Source: Paenibacillus sp. TCA20 (GTDB lineage Bacteria; Bacillota; Bacilli; Paenibacillales; Paenibacillaceae). From it: DNA of 64,000 nucleotides. The stretch is from the NCBI RefSeq assembly GCF_000732325.1, contig NZ_BBIW01000001.1:558001-622000 (forward strand). Direction: 5' to 3'. Below, in pieces: positions 25,337-33,908 of this stretch. The notes under the pieces were generated by a model that saw nothing but the letters and a program-made list of their open reading frames with translations, was not told the origin of the DNA and ran no database searches. The position numbers and the translations under genes were made by a program. Numbering within the stretch: position 1 is the stretch's first letter; each line of letters opens with the position of its first letter.

Positions 25337-25900
25337 TTAAATTTCCTTGTCAAGCAGTGCATCTGGGATAAATTTATTCACCGTTAATGCCTCTCCTAGC
25401 TGCTTGATCATTTGCTCTGTACATTTCCCATTCCCTTGCTTCACAACTTGCACCTGCACATCCCGCTTTCCCCATTCACTATATACTGCCTTGGTCGTGG
25501 GAAAATAAAGATCGATCTTGGAGCCTTTAATAGCGGAGCCTGTATCAGCTACAATTCCATATCCGTATCCAGGAATATACAGGACGGTACCAAGCGGAAA
25601 CACCTTGGGATCAGCAGCAATGGTTGAAACCCCTTCTTTATTGCGGTGTACTTTGACGCCGGAATAGGTTATTCCATACTCAGGATGATTCGATCGTTTT
25701 CCTGTGGATTCATATCCTGCCGTATAACCCGTAGCTGTCACATTTATCGTGTGGAGCACCTGCTCGCTTTTGGGCGCAAGAACAGCCTCTGATTTCTCGG
25801 AGTCCCTCGCCACAGCCTGCGAATTACAGCACAGCAAGAAGTAACAGATCAGCAGGAATTGAAGTAACATCATACATCGCCGAATCATGCGATATTCCAT
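25337..25900 (-). CDS. secreted 3D-domain protein
   Basis: A 187-residue protein with an N-terminal signal sequence (hydrophobic core about 10-25, [14 protein letters not shown]). A C-terminal 3D domain (about 80-160) contains the [31 protein letters not shown] and [17 protein letters not shown] blocks with the Asp residues that name the family. 3D domains form a double-psi barrel in peptidoglycan-cleaving enzymes such as MltA and stationary-phase muralytic factors (YuiC in Bacillus). A wall-remodelling role at the cell surface is likely. The ATG at 25900 follows GGGAGG; sequence further upstream contains the thrS terminator, so the longer frame is not used. Confidence 0.85.
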   Translation of the reverse strand: MEYRMIRRCMMLLQFLLICYFLLCCNSQAVARDSEKSEAVLAPKSEQVLHTINVTATGYTAGYESTGKRSNHPEYGITYSGVKVHRNKEGVSTIAADPKVFPLGTVLYIPGYGYGIVADTGSAIKGSKIDLYFPTTKAVYSEWGKRDVQVQVVKQGNGKCTEQMIKQLGEALTVNKFIPDALLDKEI

Positions 25901-25954
25901 AAGATGAACCTCCCTTTCATAAGCAGAGGTTCTCCATATCGAATCCATATTATG

Positions 25955-25993
25955 CAAAAGGATCAATTTCATCATGTGTAATGAAATTGATCC
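25955..25993 (-). terminator. thrS terminator
   Basis: A perfect 13-bp stem GGATCAATTTCAT / ATGAAATTGATCC (25960-25972 with 25981-25993), followed by TTTTGC on the minus strand. Confidence 0.75.
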
Positions 25994-26005
25994 TCGCTGT
26001 TTTTT

Positions 26006-27943
26006 TTAAACTGTACGTGAATTAATTTCCTCTTTCAGCATCGCCACAACCTCTTGAAGCGGCTTCGCCCCAAGATCCCCCTCACCGCGTTTGCGGACAG
26101 ACACACTGCCTTCATTCATTTCATTTTCGCCGACAATGAACATATAAGGAGTCTTCTCGAGCTGAGCTTCACGAATCTTATAGCCCAATTTCTCATTCCG
26201 CAGATCGGCATTTACTGAAATACCGGCACGCTTCAGCTGATCTTCAACCTGACGCGCATACTCTTCGAAGTGAATGGATACCGGAATAACTTTGGCCTGA
26301 ACCGGAGACAGCCAGAGCGGGAAGTTTCCAGCAAAGTTTTCGAGCAAGAACGCAGTGAAACGCTCCATAGTTCCCAAAATGCCGCGATGGATCACGACTG
26401 GACGATGCTTCTGACCATCTTCCCCTACATATTCGAGTTCGAAACGCTCAGGCAGCAGGAAGTCCAGCTGTACAGTGGAGAGTGTCTCTTCCTTGCCAAG
26501 AGCTGTTTTAACTTGAACATCAAGTTTCGGACCATAGAATGCCGCTTCCCCTTCTGCCTCATAGAACGGCATATCAAGACCTTCTACAACCTCTCTAAGC
26601 ATACGCTGCGACATTTCCCACATCTCATCGTTTTGGAAATATTTCTCTGTATCCTGAGGATCACGGTAAGACAGTCGGAATCTGTAATCATGAATTCCAA
26701 AATCTTTGTATGCAATCATGATCAGTTCAATAACGCGTGCGAATTCTTCCTTGATCTGATCCGGGCGACAGAAAATATGGGAATCGTTCAGTGTCATTGC
26801 ACGAACACGGTGCAAACCAGTCAGCGCTCCTGACATTTCATAACGATGCTGCATTCCAAGCTCTGCAATACGGACAGGCAGATCCCGATAGCTGTGCATT
26901 TCATTTTTATATACCATCATATGGTGCGGACAGTTCATCGGACGAAGTACAAGCGCCTCGTTATCCAGCTCCATAGTAGGGAACATATCCTCCTGATAGT
27001 GCTCCCAGTGACCCGAAGTTTTGTATAGCTCGACATTACCCAGTACCGGAGTATATACGTGCTGATAGCCAAGACTTTCTTCCAGATCCACAATGTAACG
27101 CTCCAGTGTACGGCGCAGCTTGGCACCATTCGGCAGCCAGATCGGCAGGCCTTGACCTACCAGCTGAGAGAATGTGAACATGCCGAGCTCTTTACCGAGC
27201 TTACGATGGTCACGCTTCTTCGCTTCTTCCAAATAATGCAAATGCTCATCTAGCTGAGCTTTCTTGGCAAATGCAGTACCGTATACACGCTGCAGCATTT
27301 TGTTCTTGCTGTCACCGCGCCAGTATGCTCCGGCCACGTTCATCAGCTTGAACACCTTGATCTTGCCAGTGGAAGGGACGTGTGGTCCGCGGCACAGATC
27401 AAAGAATTCACCTTGCTCGTAAATGGAAATGATGCTGTCCTCCGGAAGATCACGGATCAGCTCCAGCTTGTAAGGATCACCAAGCTCACCAAAGATACGA
27501 AGTGCTTCCTCTCTGCTCACTTCCTTGCGGACGATCGGAAGATTCTCATTCACGATTCGCTCCATTTCCTTCTCAATTTTGAGAAGATCTTCGGGGTTAA
27601 GCCCATGCTCAAGATCCATGTCATAATAGAAGCCATCTTCAATGACAGGTCCTACACCGAGATGCACCTCTTTGTTCCCGAATAAACGCTTAACCGCTTG
27701 GGCCAGCAAATGAGCAGAACTGTGACGAAGCACTTCAAGCCCATCTGATGAATCTCCGGTTACGATCTCAACGACGGCACCTTCCCGAAGTGGAGTGGAT
27801 AGATCCACCACAATTCCGTCCAGCTTACCCGCTAGTGCATTCTTTTTGAGACCACTGCTAATGGAAGCAGCAACATCTAGAATACTGGCTCCATTGTCGT
27901 ACTCTCTGACTGATCCATCTGGCAATTTGATACTAACTGACAT
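26006..27943 (-). CDS. thrS: threonyl-tRNA synthetase
   Basis: A 645-residue class II synthetase. Domains in order: TGS (1-62), the editing domain with [15 protein letters not shown] and [10 protein letters not shown] (about 65-240), the catalytic core (about 270-535) with the zinc site around RPMNCPHH, motif 2 and motif 3 ([11 protein letters not shown]), and the anticodon-binding domain (about 540-640). It charges tRNA-Thr. GAGGAGGAAG precedes the ATG. Transcription starts at the end of ytxC and passes through a T-box leader, so expression should respond to uncharged tRNA-Thr. The gene order ytxC-thrS is the same as in Bacillus. Confidence 0.97.
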   Translation of the reverse strand: MSVSIKLPDGSVREYDNGASILDVAASISSGLKKNALAGKLDGIVVDLSTPLREGAVVEIVTGDSSDGLEVLRHSSAHLLAQAVKRLFGNKEVHLGVGPVIEDGFYYDMDLEHGLNPEDLLKIEKEMERIVNENLPIVRKEVSREEALRIFGELGDPYKLELIRDLPEDSIISIYEQGEFFDLCRGPHVPSTGKIKVFKLMNVAGAYWRGDSKNKMLQRVYGTAFAKKAQLDEHLHYLEEAKKRDHRKLGKELGMFTFSQLVGQGLPIWLPNGAKLRRTLERYIVDLEESLGYQHVYTPVLGNVELYKTSGHWEHYQEDMFPTMELDNEALVLRPMNCPHHMMVYKNEMHSYRDLPVRIAELGMQHRYEMSGALTGLHRVRAMTLNDSHIFCRPDQIKEEFARVIELIMIAYKDFGIHDYRFRLSYRDPQDTEKYFQNDEMWEMSQRMLREVVEGLDMPFYEAEGEAAFYGPKLDVQVKTALGKEETLSTVQLDFLLPERFELEYVGEDGQKHRPVVIHRGILGTMERFTAFLLENFAGNFPLWLSPVQAKVIPVSIHFEEYARQVEDQLKRAGISVNADLRNEKLGYKIREAQLEKTPYMFIVGENEMNEGSVSVRKRGEGDLGAKPLQEVVAMLKEEINSRTV

Positions 27944-28004
27944 GTTTACTTCCTCCTCATCGCTTGTATAAGCCGGTGACGAAAGAGTGTATTCTATGCG
28001 AACG

Positions 28005-28290
28005 CAAAAAACACCCGTCCCGGCAAAGGGACGAGTGTGTATACTCGTGGTTCCACCCTAATTCAGCTGCTTCAGTTAAACTACACTGTACAGCCCTCAT
28101 TTAAGCATGTATGATAACGGACATGATTCCGGCGGTTCTTACTAGCCTCCCCGTGAGGATAAACGTTCTGAACTGCAGCTACAAAGGGGTAAGTCTGTAG
28201 CAGGTAACCGGAGGAAATTGCAGCCTGATGTTCCCTCTCTCTGTACTGTCCTTCTCTAAGACCCTTGTCTTTGTCATCGCTTTTAATAAG
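28005..28290 (-). promoter_or_regulatory. T-box riboswitch leader of thrS
   Basis: The minus strand carries the T-box AGGGTGGAACCACG (28059-28046), followed by an intrinsic terminator: stem ACACTCGTCCC / GGGACGGGTGT (28038-28011) and a T run. The structured stem I region lies upstream. Such leaders bind uncharged tRNA and switch from terminator to antiterminator. I could not assign the specifier codon by eye; a Thr codon is expected. Confidence 0.9.
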
Positions 28291-28294
28291 CAGT

Positions 28295-28324
28295 ATTATA
28301 ATTCCAAAGTTTCCTCTTCGTCAA
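28295..28324 (-). promoter_or_regulatory. thrS promoter at the 3' end of ytxC
   Basis: On the minus strand TTGACG (28324-28319), an 18-base spacer, then TATAAT (28300-28295). The -10 box overlaps the ytxC stop codon. Confidence 0.7.
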
Positions 28325-29231
28325 GTGACAATGAACCAGCTTCCGTTAAATTCCGGCAATGAACACAGCTCCGGCAGATCTCCACCTTATCTTCAAAGAT
28401 TTGAGAGATCGTATGGATCAGCGGAAATTCCGGAGTTTTCGTATGCAGCTTCATTTTTTTAGGGGAAATCGAAATTAAGCGGCTAATAATCATATCTTCG
28501 ACTTCCATCTCAAGCTCCATACCCGGCATTTCCATAATTACACTTTCTTCTTGCGGCATTGGCATCGGCTTATAGGCTTCATCCAGCAAAATAAAATCAT
28601 GCTTGCCCTTATGAACCACATGAATTAAAGGAACCTTAGGATCCTGAAAATAAACAAAGTATTTCAATAAGCCCATGAATTCTTCATATTGTCGATCCAT
28701 ATAGAACTCGTCTAAAGCATATTCCACAATCTCATGCAGTTCATTCTTGTATTCCTGAAGGCGAAATTGAATGGCTCCCTCTAAGTGAACAACCGGTATG
28801 TCCTGAAGCGTATCTAGAATACCTCTTGTAAGCTTGCCATGTCTTAGCTCGCGAGTCCCCTGCTCTGTCTCCATTCTCGATTTCAACAGAGGTGCACATA
28901 TGCGCTTCACCCGTTCCAGCTCGTCGGGCTCCATGTTGACGCATTCCCTTTCAATCAATCGCCTCAGCTGCTGCTCCTCTTTGCATTCAATGACATAATC
29001 CGCAAGACCGGATGCCATAATTTCATACATGCGCGGCAATCCATCTTGGAATCCGGGATGGTTCTCATATCCTTTGCAGATCCAGGCTGCCTTGCCCTCA
29101 TGCTGACGATAAGAGAATCGGAACCCTTGTTTACTTATATGTAACCCCTTCGTCTTATCTTTGATGAAACGGTAAAAGTGTTCCGCTGTATCTTGGTCCT
29201 GGGCTTCCGTCCATACCACGAACAATTCCAC
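28296..29231 (-). CDS. ytxC: YtxC-like sporulation-associated protein
   Basis: A 311-residue protein matching YtxC in overall character and in its position directly upstream of thrS, as in B. subtilis. It is soluble, acidic and largely helical, with a C-terminal CRSCVHCRN segment that could be a small metal site. The biochemical function is unknown; the family is annotated as a putative sporulation protein. GGGAG lies eight bases before the GTG at 29231 (MELFVVW); a second GTG three codons earlier overlaps the ribosome binding site. Confidence 0.75.
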   Translation of the reverse strand: MELFVVWTEAQDQDTAEHFYRFIKDKTKGLHISKQGFRFSYRQHEGKAAWICKGYENHPGFQDGLPRMYEIMASGLADYVIECKEEQQLRRLIERECVNMEPDELERVKRICAPLLKSRMETEQGTRELRHGKLTRGILDTLQDIPVVHLEGAIQFRLQEYKNELHEIVEYALDEFYMDRQYEEFMGLLKYFVYFQDPKVPLIHVVHKGKHDFILLDEAYKPMPMPQEESVIMEMPGMELEMEVEDMIISRLISISPKKMKLHTKTPEFPLIHTISQIFEDKVEICRSCVHCRNLTEAGSLSLDEEETLEL

Positions 29232-29350
29232 AAGGCTCACTCCCTTCTCTTTCTTAGAATTATTATATGGTCAGCAAGAGGGGGATATACGAAGCGGCTT
29301 TTTGGAAAGGTTGTCATGTTTTCTCAATATAAAAGAAAATAAATACCTAT

Positions 29351-29379
29351 TTGGAGTCGACACAAATTTGTGTTATTAT
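29351..29379 (+). promoter_or_regulatory. sigma-A-like promoter with palindromic operator in the spacer
   Basis: TTGGAG (29351-29356), a 17-base spacer, TATTAT (29374-29379). The spacer contains the perfect 14-bp palindrome ACACAAATTTGTGT (29360-29373). A dimeric repressor bound here would block RNA polymerase. Confidence 0.55.
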
Positions 29380-29413
29380 TTTTATAACAGTATCATGCGA
29401 GGAGGGATAAGAG

Positions 29414-29791
29414 ATGAAATACGACAGAACAGTATATAAATTCATATTTGTTGTATTTATTTGTATTATCCCGATCATCTCATTCCAGTATCCGGTGATT
29501 GAAGGAGACGTTGACAAGACCCATCTTCTCAAGGTGAAAGGCCATAGCGAGCCGATCTATGAAGAACCGATGGACAATACCATGAGCAATCATCCTAAGT
29601 CGATGATCAAGTCACCGGGGTTCCAGCCTAAAGCACTGAATGAGACGAATTTCCTGTTCGTGATGCTGGCGGTATTTATGCTGTTCGAATACCTCATTAT
29701 TAATCCGCCCTTCAAGGCGTATTACGGCCTTATAAAGCGAAAGCTTTATTTGAAGCCTATAAAATTCACTTCTATGTTTGTTAGTGCTTAA
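29414..29791 (+). CDS. small two-span membrane protein upstream of khtTU
   Basis: A 125-residue protein that I do not recognise. It has hydrophobic segments at about 8-25 and 79-97 separated by a loop of about 50 hydrophilic residues, and a basic C-terminal tail (IKRKLYLKPIK). GAGGAGGGATAAGAG precedes the ATG. It has its own promoter with a palindromic operator and lies 96 bases upstream of khtT. In B. subtilis a small gene, khtS, precedes khtTU; whether this is a functional counterpart cannot be judged from sequence alone. A weak hairpin (29798-29820) separates it from khtT. Confidence 0.6.
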   Translation: MKYDRTVYKFIFVVFICIIPIISFQYPVIEGDVDKTHLLKVKGHSEPIYEEPMDNTMSNHPKSMIKSPGFQPKALNETNFLFVMLAVFMLFEYLIINPPFKAYYGLIKRKLYLKPIKFTSMFVSA

Positions 29792-29797
29792 CTAGGA

Positions 29798-29820
29798 CGT
29801 GTCTAGAGTTTTATGACACG
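29798..29820 (+). terminator. weak hairpin between the small membrane protein gene and khtT
   Basis: CGTGTC / GACACG stem around a loop of about 11 bases. There is no strong T run, so read-through into khtTU is possible. Confidence 0.35.
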
Positions 29821-29887
29821 CCCTTGCCTATACTATCTCTATACTATTATAACTAAAACATGATTTATAGGAGGCATTAACACAACC

Positions 29888-30382
29888 ATGGAAATTCGTG
29901 AAACTGATCTGCCGGGTATCGGCCGAAAATTTCAGGCTACAACCAGCAGTGGAGATAAAATTGTTGTCGTTATTCATGACGACGGACGTCGTGAATTATA
30001 TCACTTCGAATATGAAGACCCCGATCAAAGCATCTCCATGATCTCTCTTGAAGATTATGAGGCCCGTCAGCTGGCAGCGATTGTTGGCGGAATGACATAC
30101 AAGCCTAAGCAGCTCGAGCGTGTCGAGATGACGCTGGACGATTTAATTATAGAATGGTACAAGATTGATGGAAATTACAATTGTGTCGGCAAGACCATTG
30201 GAGAGCTGGATATTCGTCAAAATTCCGGTGCGACCATTATTGCCGTTATGGAGAAGAATAACAAAAAGCATATCAGTCCTGGTCCGGATCTGCAGATTGC
30301 GGCCGATTCTACATTGATTGCAGTTGGTGAAAGACAGCAACAACAAAAACTAAAACAAATTTTAAAGGATGGAAGATGGTGA
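29888..30382 (+). CDS. khtT: KhtT-type regulatory subunit of a K+/H+ antiporter
   Basis: A 164-residue cytosolic protein. An N-terminal domain (about 1-75) is followed by an RCK_C/TrkA_C domain (about 80-160) with [21 protein letters not shown] and [18 protein letters not shown]. In B. subtilis, KhtT holds KhtU shut and opens it on binding c-di-AMP or at raised pH, giving K+ efflux. AGGAGG is upstream. The next gene begins four bases after its stop if the GTG start is used, so the two are co-translated. Confidence 0.92.
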   Translation: MEIRETDLPGIGRKFQATTSSGDKIVVVIHDDGRRELYHFEYEDPDQSISMISLEDYEARQLAAIVGGMTYKPKQLERVEMTLDDLIIEWYKIDGNYNCVGKTIGELDIRQNSGATIIAVMEKNNKKHISPGPDLQIAADSTLIAVGERQQQQKLKQILKDGRW

Positions 30383-30386
30383 GAAC

Positions 30387-31628
30387 GTGGATCATTTGGT
30401 ACTAGAAGTCGGTCTGGCGATCGCTCTCATCGCGGCTGCCGGACTGATCTCGTCTAAACTCCGGTTCTCCGTTATTCCATTCTACATTTTGATTGGTATG
30501 GCGGTAGGACCTCATGCAGCTAAAATATGGCATCTCGACTTTCGTTTTATCGAGAGCGCCGGTCTTATAGATTTCCTTGGCCGTATCGGCGTATTGTTCC
30601 TGCTCTTCTATCTGGGACTTGAATTCTCAGTCGGCAGATTGCTGAAGTCAGGCAAGTCCATCGTCGTTGGCGGCAGTATTTATATAGGCATTAACTTTAC
30701 ACTGGGACTCGTTCTCGGCTTTGCCGGCGGCTTCCCGGTTGCAGAAGCACTCATCATTGCAGGTATTACAACCATATCTTCAAGTGCCATCGTAGCCAAA
30801 GTGCTTGTCGATCTGAAACGTACAGCCAATCCGGAAACGGAAATGATTCTGGGTATTATCATGTTTGAGGACGTCTTTCTCGCCGTTTATATTTCGATTC
30901 TGTCGGGTCTGGTGCTCAGTGACTCGTCATCCATCGGCGGCGTCATTATGTCAGCACTCATTGCACTCGGCTACATGCTGATCGTTATCATCCTGGGACG
31001 CAAGCTGGTACCTGTCTTGAATAAACTGCTTAATATCCGAAACAACGAGCTATTCTCACTCGTCATCTTCGGATCCTTATTCCTGGTAGCCGGCTTCTCT
31101 GAAACTATTCATGTTGCTGAAGCCATCGGGGCTCTGCTTGTCGGACTTGTTCTAGCAGAAACCACGCATGCGAAGCGGATTGAGCATCTAATTATGCCAT
31201 TCAAGGATTTCTTCGGTGCGATCTTCTTCTTTAGCTTTGGACTATCTATCGATCCATTGTCTCTTGGAGGAGAAGCCGTATGGCTGGCCATTATTGCCGT
31301 AATTATTACCTTAATAGGTAACTTTACAGCGGGTATGCTTGCCGGAAAGAGTGCGGGGTTGTCTCCAAAGGCTTCCTCCAATATTGGTCTAACCATCGTC
31401 TCCCGTGGAGAATTCTCTATCCTGCTGGCAAACATGGCCGCAACGGGCGGACTTATGGCGATCATCCAGCCTTTTGCTGCGATCTATGTGCTTATTCTAG
31501 CGATACTTGGGCCTCTTCTAACTAAAGAGTCCAAACACATTTACCGTATGCTGGATAAAATCTTCAAGTTCAAGAACACGAAGAAGCAGCAAAAGTCTGA
31601 GATGCTGCAAGAAAAGACGATCGACTAA
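30387..31628 (+). CDS. khtU: KhtU-type K+/H+ antiporter
   Basis: A 413-residue CPA2-family antiporter with about 12 hydrophobic segments. Family blocks include FLLFYLGLEFSVGRLL, SSSAIVAKVLVDLKRTANPETE, FEDVFLAVYISI (the ion-binding acidic residue), FSETIHVAEAIGALLVG and SRGEFSILLAN. It exports K+ in exchange for H+ under control of KhtT. I use the GTG at 30387 because MDHLVLEVG matches the known N-terminus of the family; an in-frame ATG six codons earlier lies inside khtT and lacks a ribosome binding site. Expected role: potassium homeostasis and c-di-AMP signalling. Confidence 0.92.
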   Translation: MDHLVLEVGLAIALIAAAGLISSKLRFSVIPFYILIGMAVGPHAAKIWHLDFRFIESAGLIDFLGRIGVLFLLFYLGLEFSVGRLLKSGKSIVVGGSIYIGINFTLGLVLGFAGGFPVAEALIIAGITTISSSAIVAKVLVDLKRTANPETEMILGIIMFEDVFLAVYISILSGLVLSDSSSIGGVIMSALIALGYMLIVIILGRKLVPVLNKLLNIRNNELFSLVIFGSLFLVAGFSETIHVAEAIGALLVGLVLAETTHAKRIEHLIMPFKDFFGAIFFFSFGLSIDPLSLGGEAVWLAIIAVIITLIGNFTAGMLAGKSAGLSPKASSNIGLTIVSRGEFSILLANMAATGGLMAIIQPFAAIYVLILAILGPLLTKESKHIYRMLDKIFKFKNTKKQQKSEMLQEKTID

Positions 31629-31666
31629 TTTGAAAAAGCAAGGATGATGAATAAAGGAGGAATCGG

Positions 31667-32560
31667 ATGAACCAGCCTCCACATTCTCCTCGTCCCATCG
31701 ATGCGGGATCCAAGGTATCCAGGCAGCCTCATCGTGTCTGGTTGAAGAAGCTGTTGCTCGTAACCTTGGGCGGCATATTGGCTTCGATTGGGCTGGAGCT
31801 TTTCCTGCATCCGAATCAGCTCATTGTCGGCGGTGTCACCGGTATATCCGCCATGTTCGCCTATCAAATGGAGATGCGGCTTGGACTATTTTTATTCTTG
31901 TTTAACCTGCCATTCATTCTATTCTCTTATGGGAGAGTTCATAAACAATTTGCCATCGTCACTGTACTTGGCTTAACGGTATTCTCTCTAAGTGCATTAA
32001 TGCTGCATTCTTTGCCTGCAGTCCTGACTCATCCGCTGGCAGCTGCCATATTAGGCGGATTGTTTCTTGGACTTGGCATTGGGCTCGTGCTGAATAATGG
32101 GGGAACCCTGGATACACTGGCTGTAAACCATATCAACTCTAACCTTTCTGGAGGAAAGAGATCCAAGAATAAGCTTGAACGTATTATCATGGTCATGAAT
32201 CTTCTTGTTCTTACCGGAGCAGGCATTAAGTTTGGAGCTCAGCAGGCCATGTACTCGATACTTGCTTACTTGATTGCTGTTGAAGCCGTCCACTTTGCAA
32301 TGAGGGGCTTCACCTTTAATCGTCAAGTTTGTATTGCCAGTATGCAAACCGATAAGCTGGAGCAGGCAATAAAAGTTAGGATTAACAGAGTACCCAAACC
32401 TTCGGCTGCAGCCAATCGAGCGCATGATCCAGACTGGAATCAAATACCGGTTCTCTATTATTCCATACATGTGTTTGAAACGAGACAGTTGAAATCCATC
32501 GTTCGTTCTGTTGATCCCCATGCTACTGTAATATTCGATATGGATGAAACAAAATCATAA
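31667..32560 (+). CDS. YitT-family membrane protein (DUF2179)
   Basis: A 297-residue YitT/DUF2179 protein. After a short hydrophilic N-terminus it has five or six membrane segments (about 27-215) with the GGVTGIS and NNGGTLDTLA signature loops. A cytoplasmic C-terminal domain covers about 220-290. The family is widespread in Firmicutes and its substrate is not established. AAAGGAGGAATC precedes the ATG. It starts 38 bases after khtU on the same strand and may share its transcript, which ends at a strong terminator. Confidence 0.88.
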   Translation: MNQPPHSPRPIDAGSKVSRQPHRVWLKKLLLVTLGGILASIGLELFLHPNQLIVGGVTGISAMFAYQMEMRLGLFLFLFNLPFILFSYGRVHKQFAIVTVLGLTVFSLSALMLHSLPAVLTHPLAAAILGGLFLGLGIGLVLNNGGTLDTLAVNHINSNLSGGKRSKNKLERIIMVMNLLVLTGAGIKFGAQQAMYSILAYLIAVEAVHFAMRGFTFNRQVCIASMQTDKLEQAIKVRINRVPKPSAAANRAHDPDWNQIPVLYYSIHVFETRQLKSIVRSVDPHATVIFDMDETKS

Positions 32561-32570
32561 GAATTAAAAT

Positions 32571-32599
32571 AGCGCAGCAGGTATTGTACCTGCTGCGCT
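32571..32599. terminator. bidirectional terminator
   Basis: A perfect 13-bp stem AGCGCAGCAGGTA / TACCTGCTGCGCT with a three-base loop, between convergent yitT-type and mqnC genes. Confidence 0.85.
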
Positions 32600-32609
32600 T
32601 TCGTTTGAT

Positions 32610-33749
32610 CTAATTCTGCATTACAAAATCATTCTCAATTTTGCTGTTTGGACCGTCGAATACTCTCAGAATCTCGTATTTCGTATTCCGCTGTGCCGGT
32701 GTATTCCCTGTCTCACGAATCAGTTCAAGAATGGAATTAATATTCACTTTATGTGTAGCACCTGCGGCAGAAACGACATTCTCTTCAATCATCGTGCTTC
32801 CAAAGTCGTTACAGCCGTAACGAAGGGAGAGCTTACCGACCTCCGGTCCCATCGTTACCCAAGAAGACTGAATATTCTTGATGTTATCGAGGAACAAGCG
32901 GCTGATCGCTACTGTCTTCAGATACGCTTCCGGAGTTTGGCGCTCTTTTTTCAAGTTGGTGTTATCCGGCTGGAAGGTCCAAGGAATGAACGCCAGGAAC
33001 CCCTCCGAATCGTATCCATTCTGGATGCATTCGTCCTGGGCGTCACGAACACGCTGCAGATGAAGCGCCCGCTCCTCCATCGTTTCACCAAATCCAATCA
33101 CCATTGTTGCTGTCGTATTCATGCCGATTCTATGTGCGGTCTGCATGACATCCATCCAGTCACGCCATGAACCCTTAAGCCGGCTGATTTTGCGGCGTGT
33201 GCGGTCATCAAGAATTTCAGCGCCTCCGCCTGGGAGGGAATCAAGTCCCGCTTCATGAATCTGCCTAACGACTTCTTCAAGGGTCAAACCATCGGACACT
33301 TCTCGCATTTTCATAATTTCAGCTGGAGAGAAAGAGTGCATCGTAATATCTGGGAAACGTTCTTTAATTCCACGCAGCAGATCCGTATAATAGCTGAATG
33401 GCAGGTTCGGGTTCGTTCCTCCCTGCATCAGTATTTCTGTTCCGCCCACATCCTGGGTTTCTTTAATTTTTTGGAAAATCACTTCATCCGGCAGTACATA
33501 GCCTTCATCTGAACCCGGTCTGCGATAGAACGCACAAAAACGGCAGTACACGTCACATACATTCGTATAGTTGACGTTCCGGCCGATAACAAAGGTTGTG
33601 ATGGGTTCGGGATGCATTCGCTTCATGATGACATGCGCAGCCTCACCTATTTTTTCGACTTCATCCGATTCAAACAAAAGAGTCGCGTCCTCCACAGTCA
33701 GACGCTCACCATTCAAAGCTTTATCTAAGATATGGTTTACTCCGCTCAT
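32610..33749 (-). CDS. mqnC: dehypoxanthine futalosine cyclase (radical SAM)
   Basis: A 379-residue radical SAM enzyme. The cluster motif CDVYCRFC supplies Cys65, Cys69 and Cys72 (CX3CX2C). FCAFYRRPG, QGGTNPNLPF, SFSPAEI and GGGAEIL fit MqnC, which cyclises dehypoxanthine futalosine in the futalosine route to menaquinone. GGGAGGC precedes the ATG at 33749. The frame stays open 38 codons upstream, but that part contains the metC terminator and is not coding. No other mqn gene is in the window, so whether the organism uses this route cannot be told here. Confidence 0.88.
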   Translation of the reverse strand: MSGVNHILDKALNGERLTVEDATLLFESDEVEKIGEAAHVIMKRMHPEPITTFVIGRNVNYTNVCDVYCRFCAFYRRPGSDEGYVLPDEVIFQKIKETQDVGGTEILMQGGTNPNLPFSYYTDLLRGIKERFPDITMHSFSPAEIMKMREVSDGLTLEEVVRQIHEAGLDSLPGGGAEILDDRTRRKISRLKGSWRDWMDVMQTAHRIGMNTTATMVIGFGETMEERALHLQRVRDAQDECIQNGYDSEGFLAFIPWTFQPDNTNLKKERQTPEAYLKTVAISRLFLDNIKNIQSSWVTMGPEVGKLSLRYGCNDFGSTMIEENVVSAAGATHKVNINSILELIRETGNTPAQRNTKYEILRVFDGPNSKIENDFVMQN

Positions 33750-33825
33750 ACGGCAGCCTCCCTTATCGTTAATATGTAACAATAATAGAAATATTGTCTT
33801 GTCTATCGTAACATAGGTTAAATGT

Positions 33826-33860
33826 GAAAAGAAGCACCTATTATAAGCATGCTTCTTTTT
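33826..33860 (-). terminator. terminator after metC
   Basis: AAGAAGCA / TGCTTCTT stem (33829-33836 with 33850-33857), followed by TTTTC on the minus strand. It ends the met operon before mqnC. Confidence 0.65.
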
Positions 33861-33908
33861 CATCTAGATATATAGGTTCAAAATCTTACACAATCGTGTA
33901 CTTTAATT

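Noticed and set aside
25901..25975. N-terminal extension of the 3D-domain protein
   Set aside because: It overlaps the thrS terminator stem and lacks a ribosome binding site. The ATG at 25900 follows GGGAGG and begins a normal signal peptide.
33750..33863. N-terminal extension of mqnC by 38 codons
   Set aside because: It contains the metC terminator hairpin and has no ribosome binding site, while the ATG at 33749 has a strong one.
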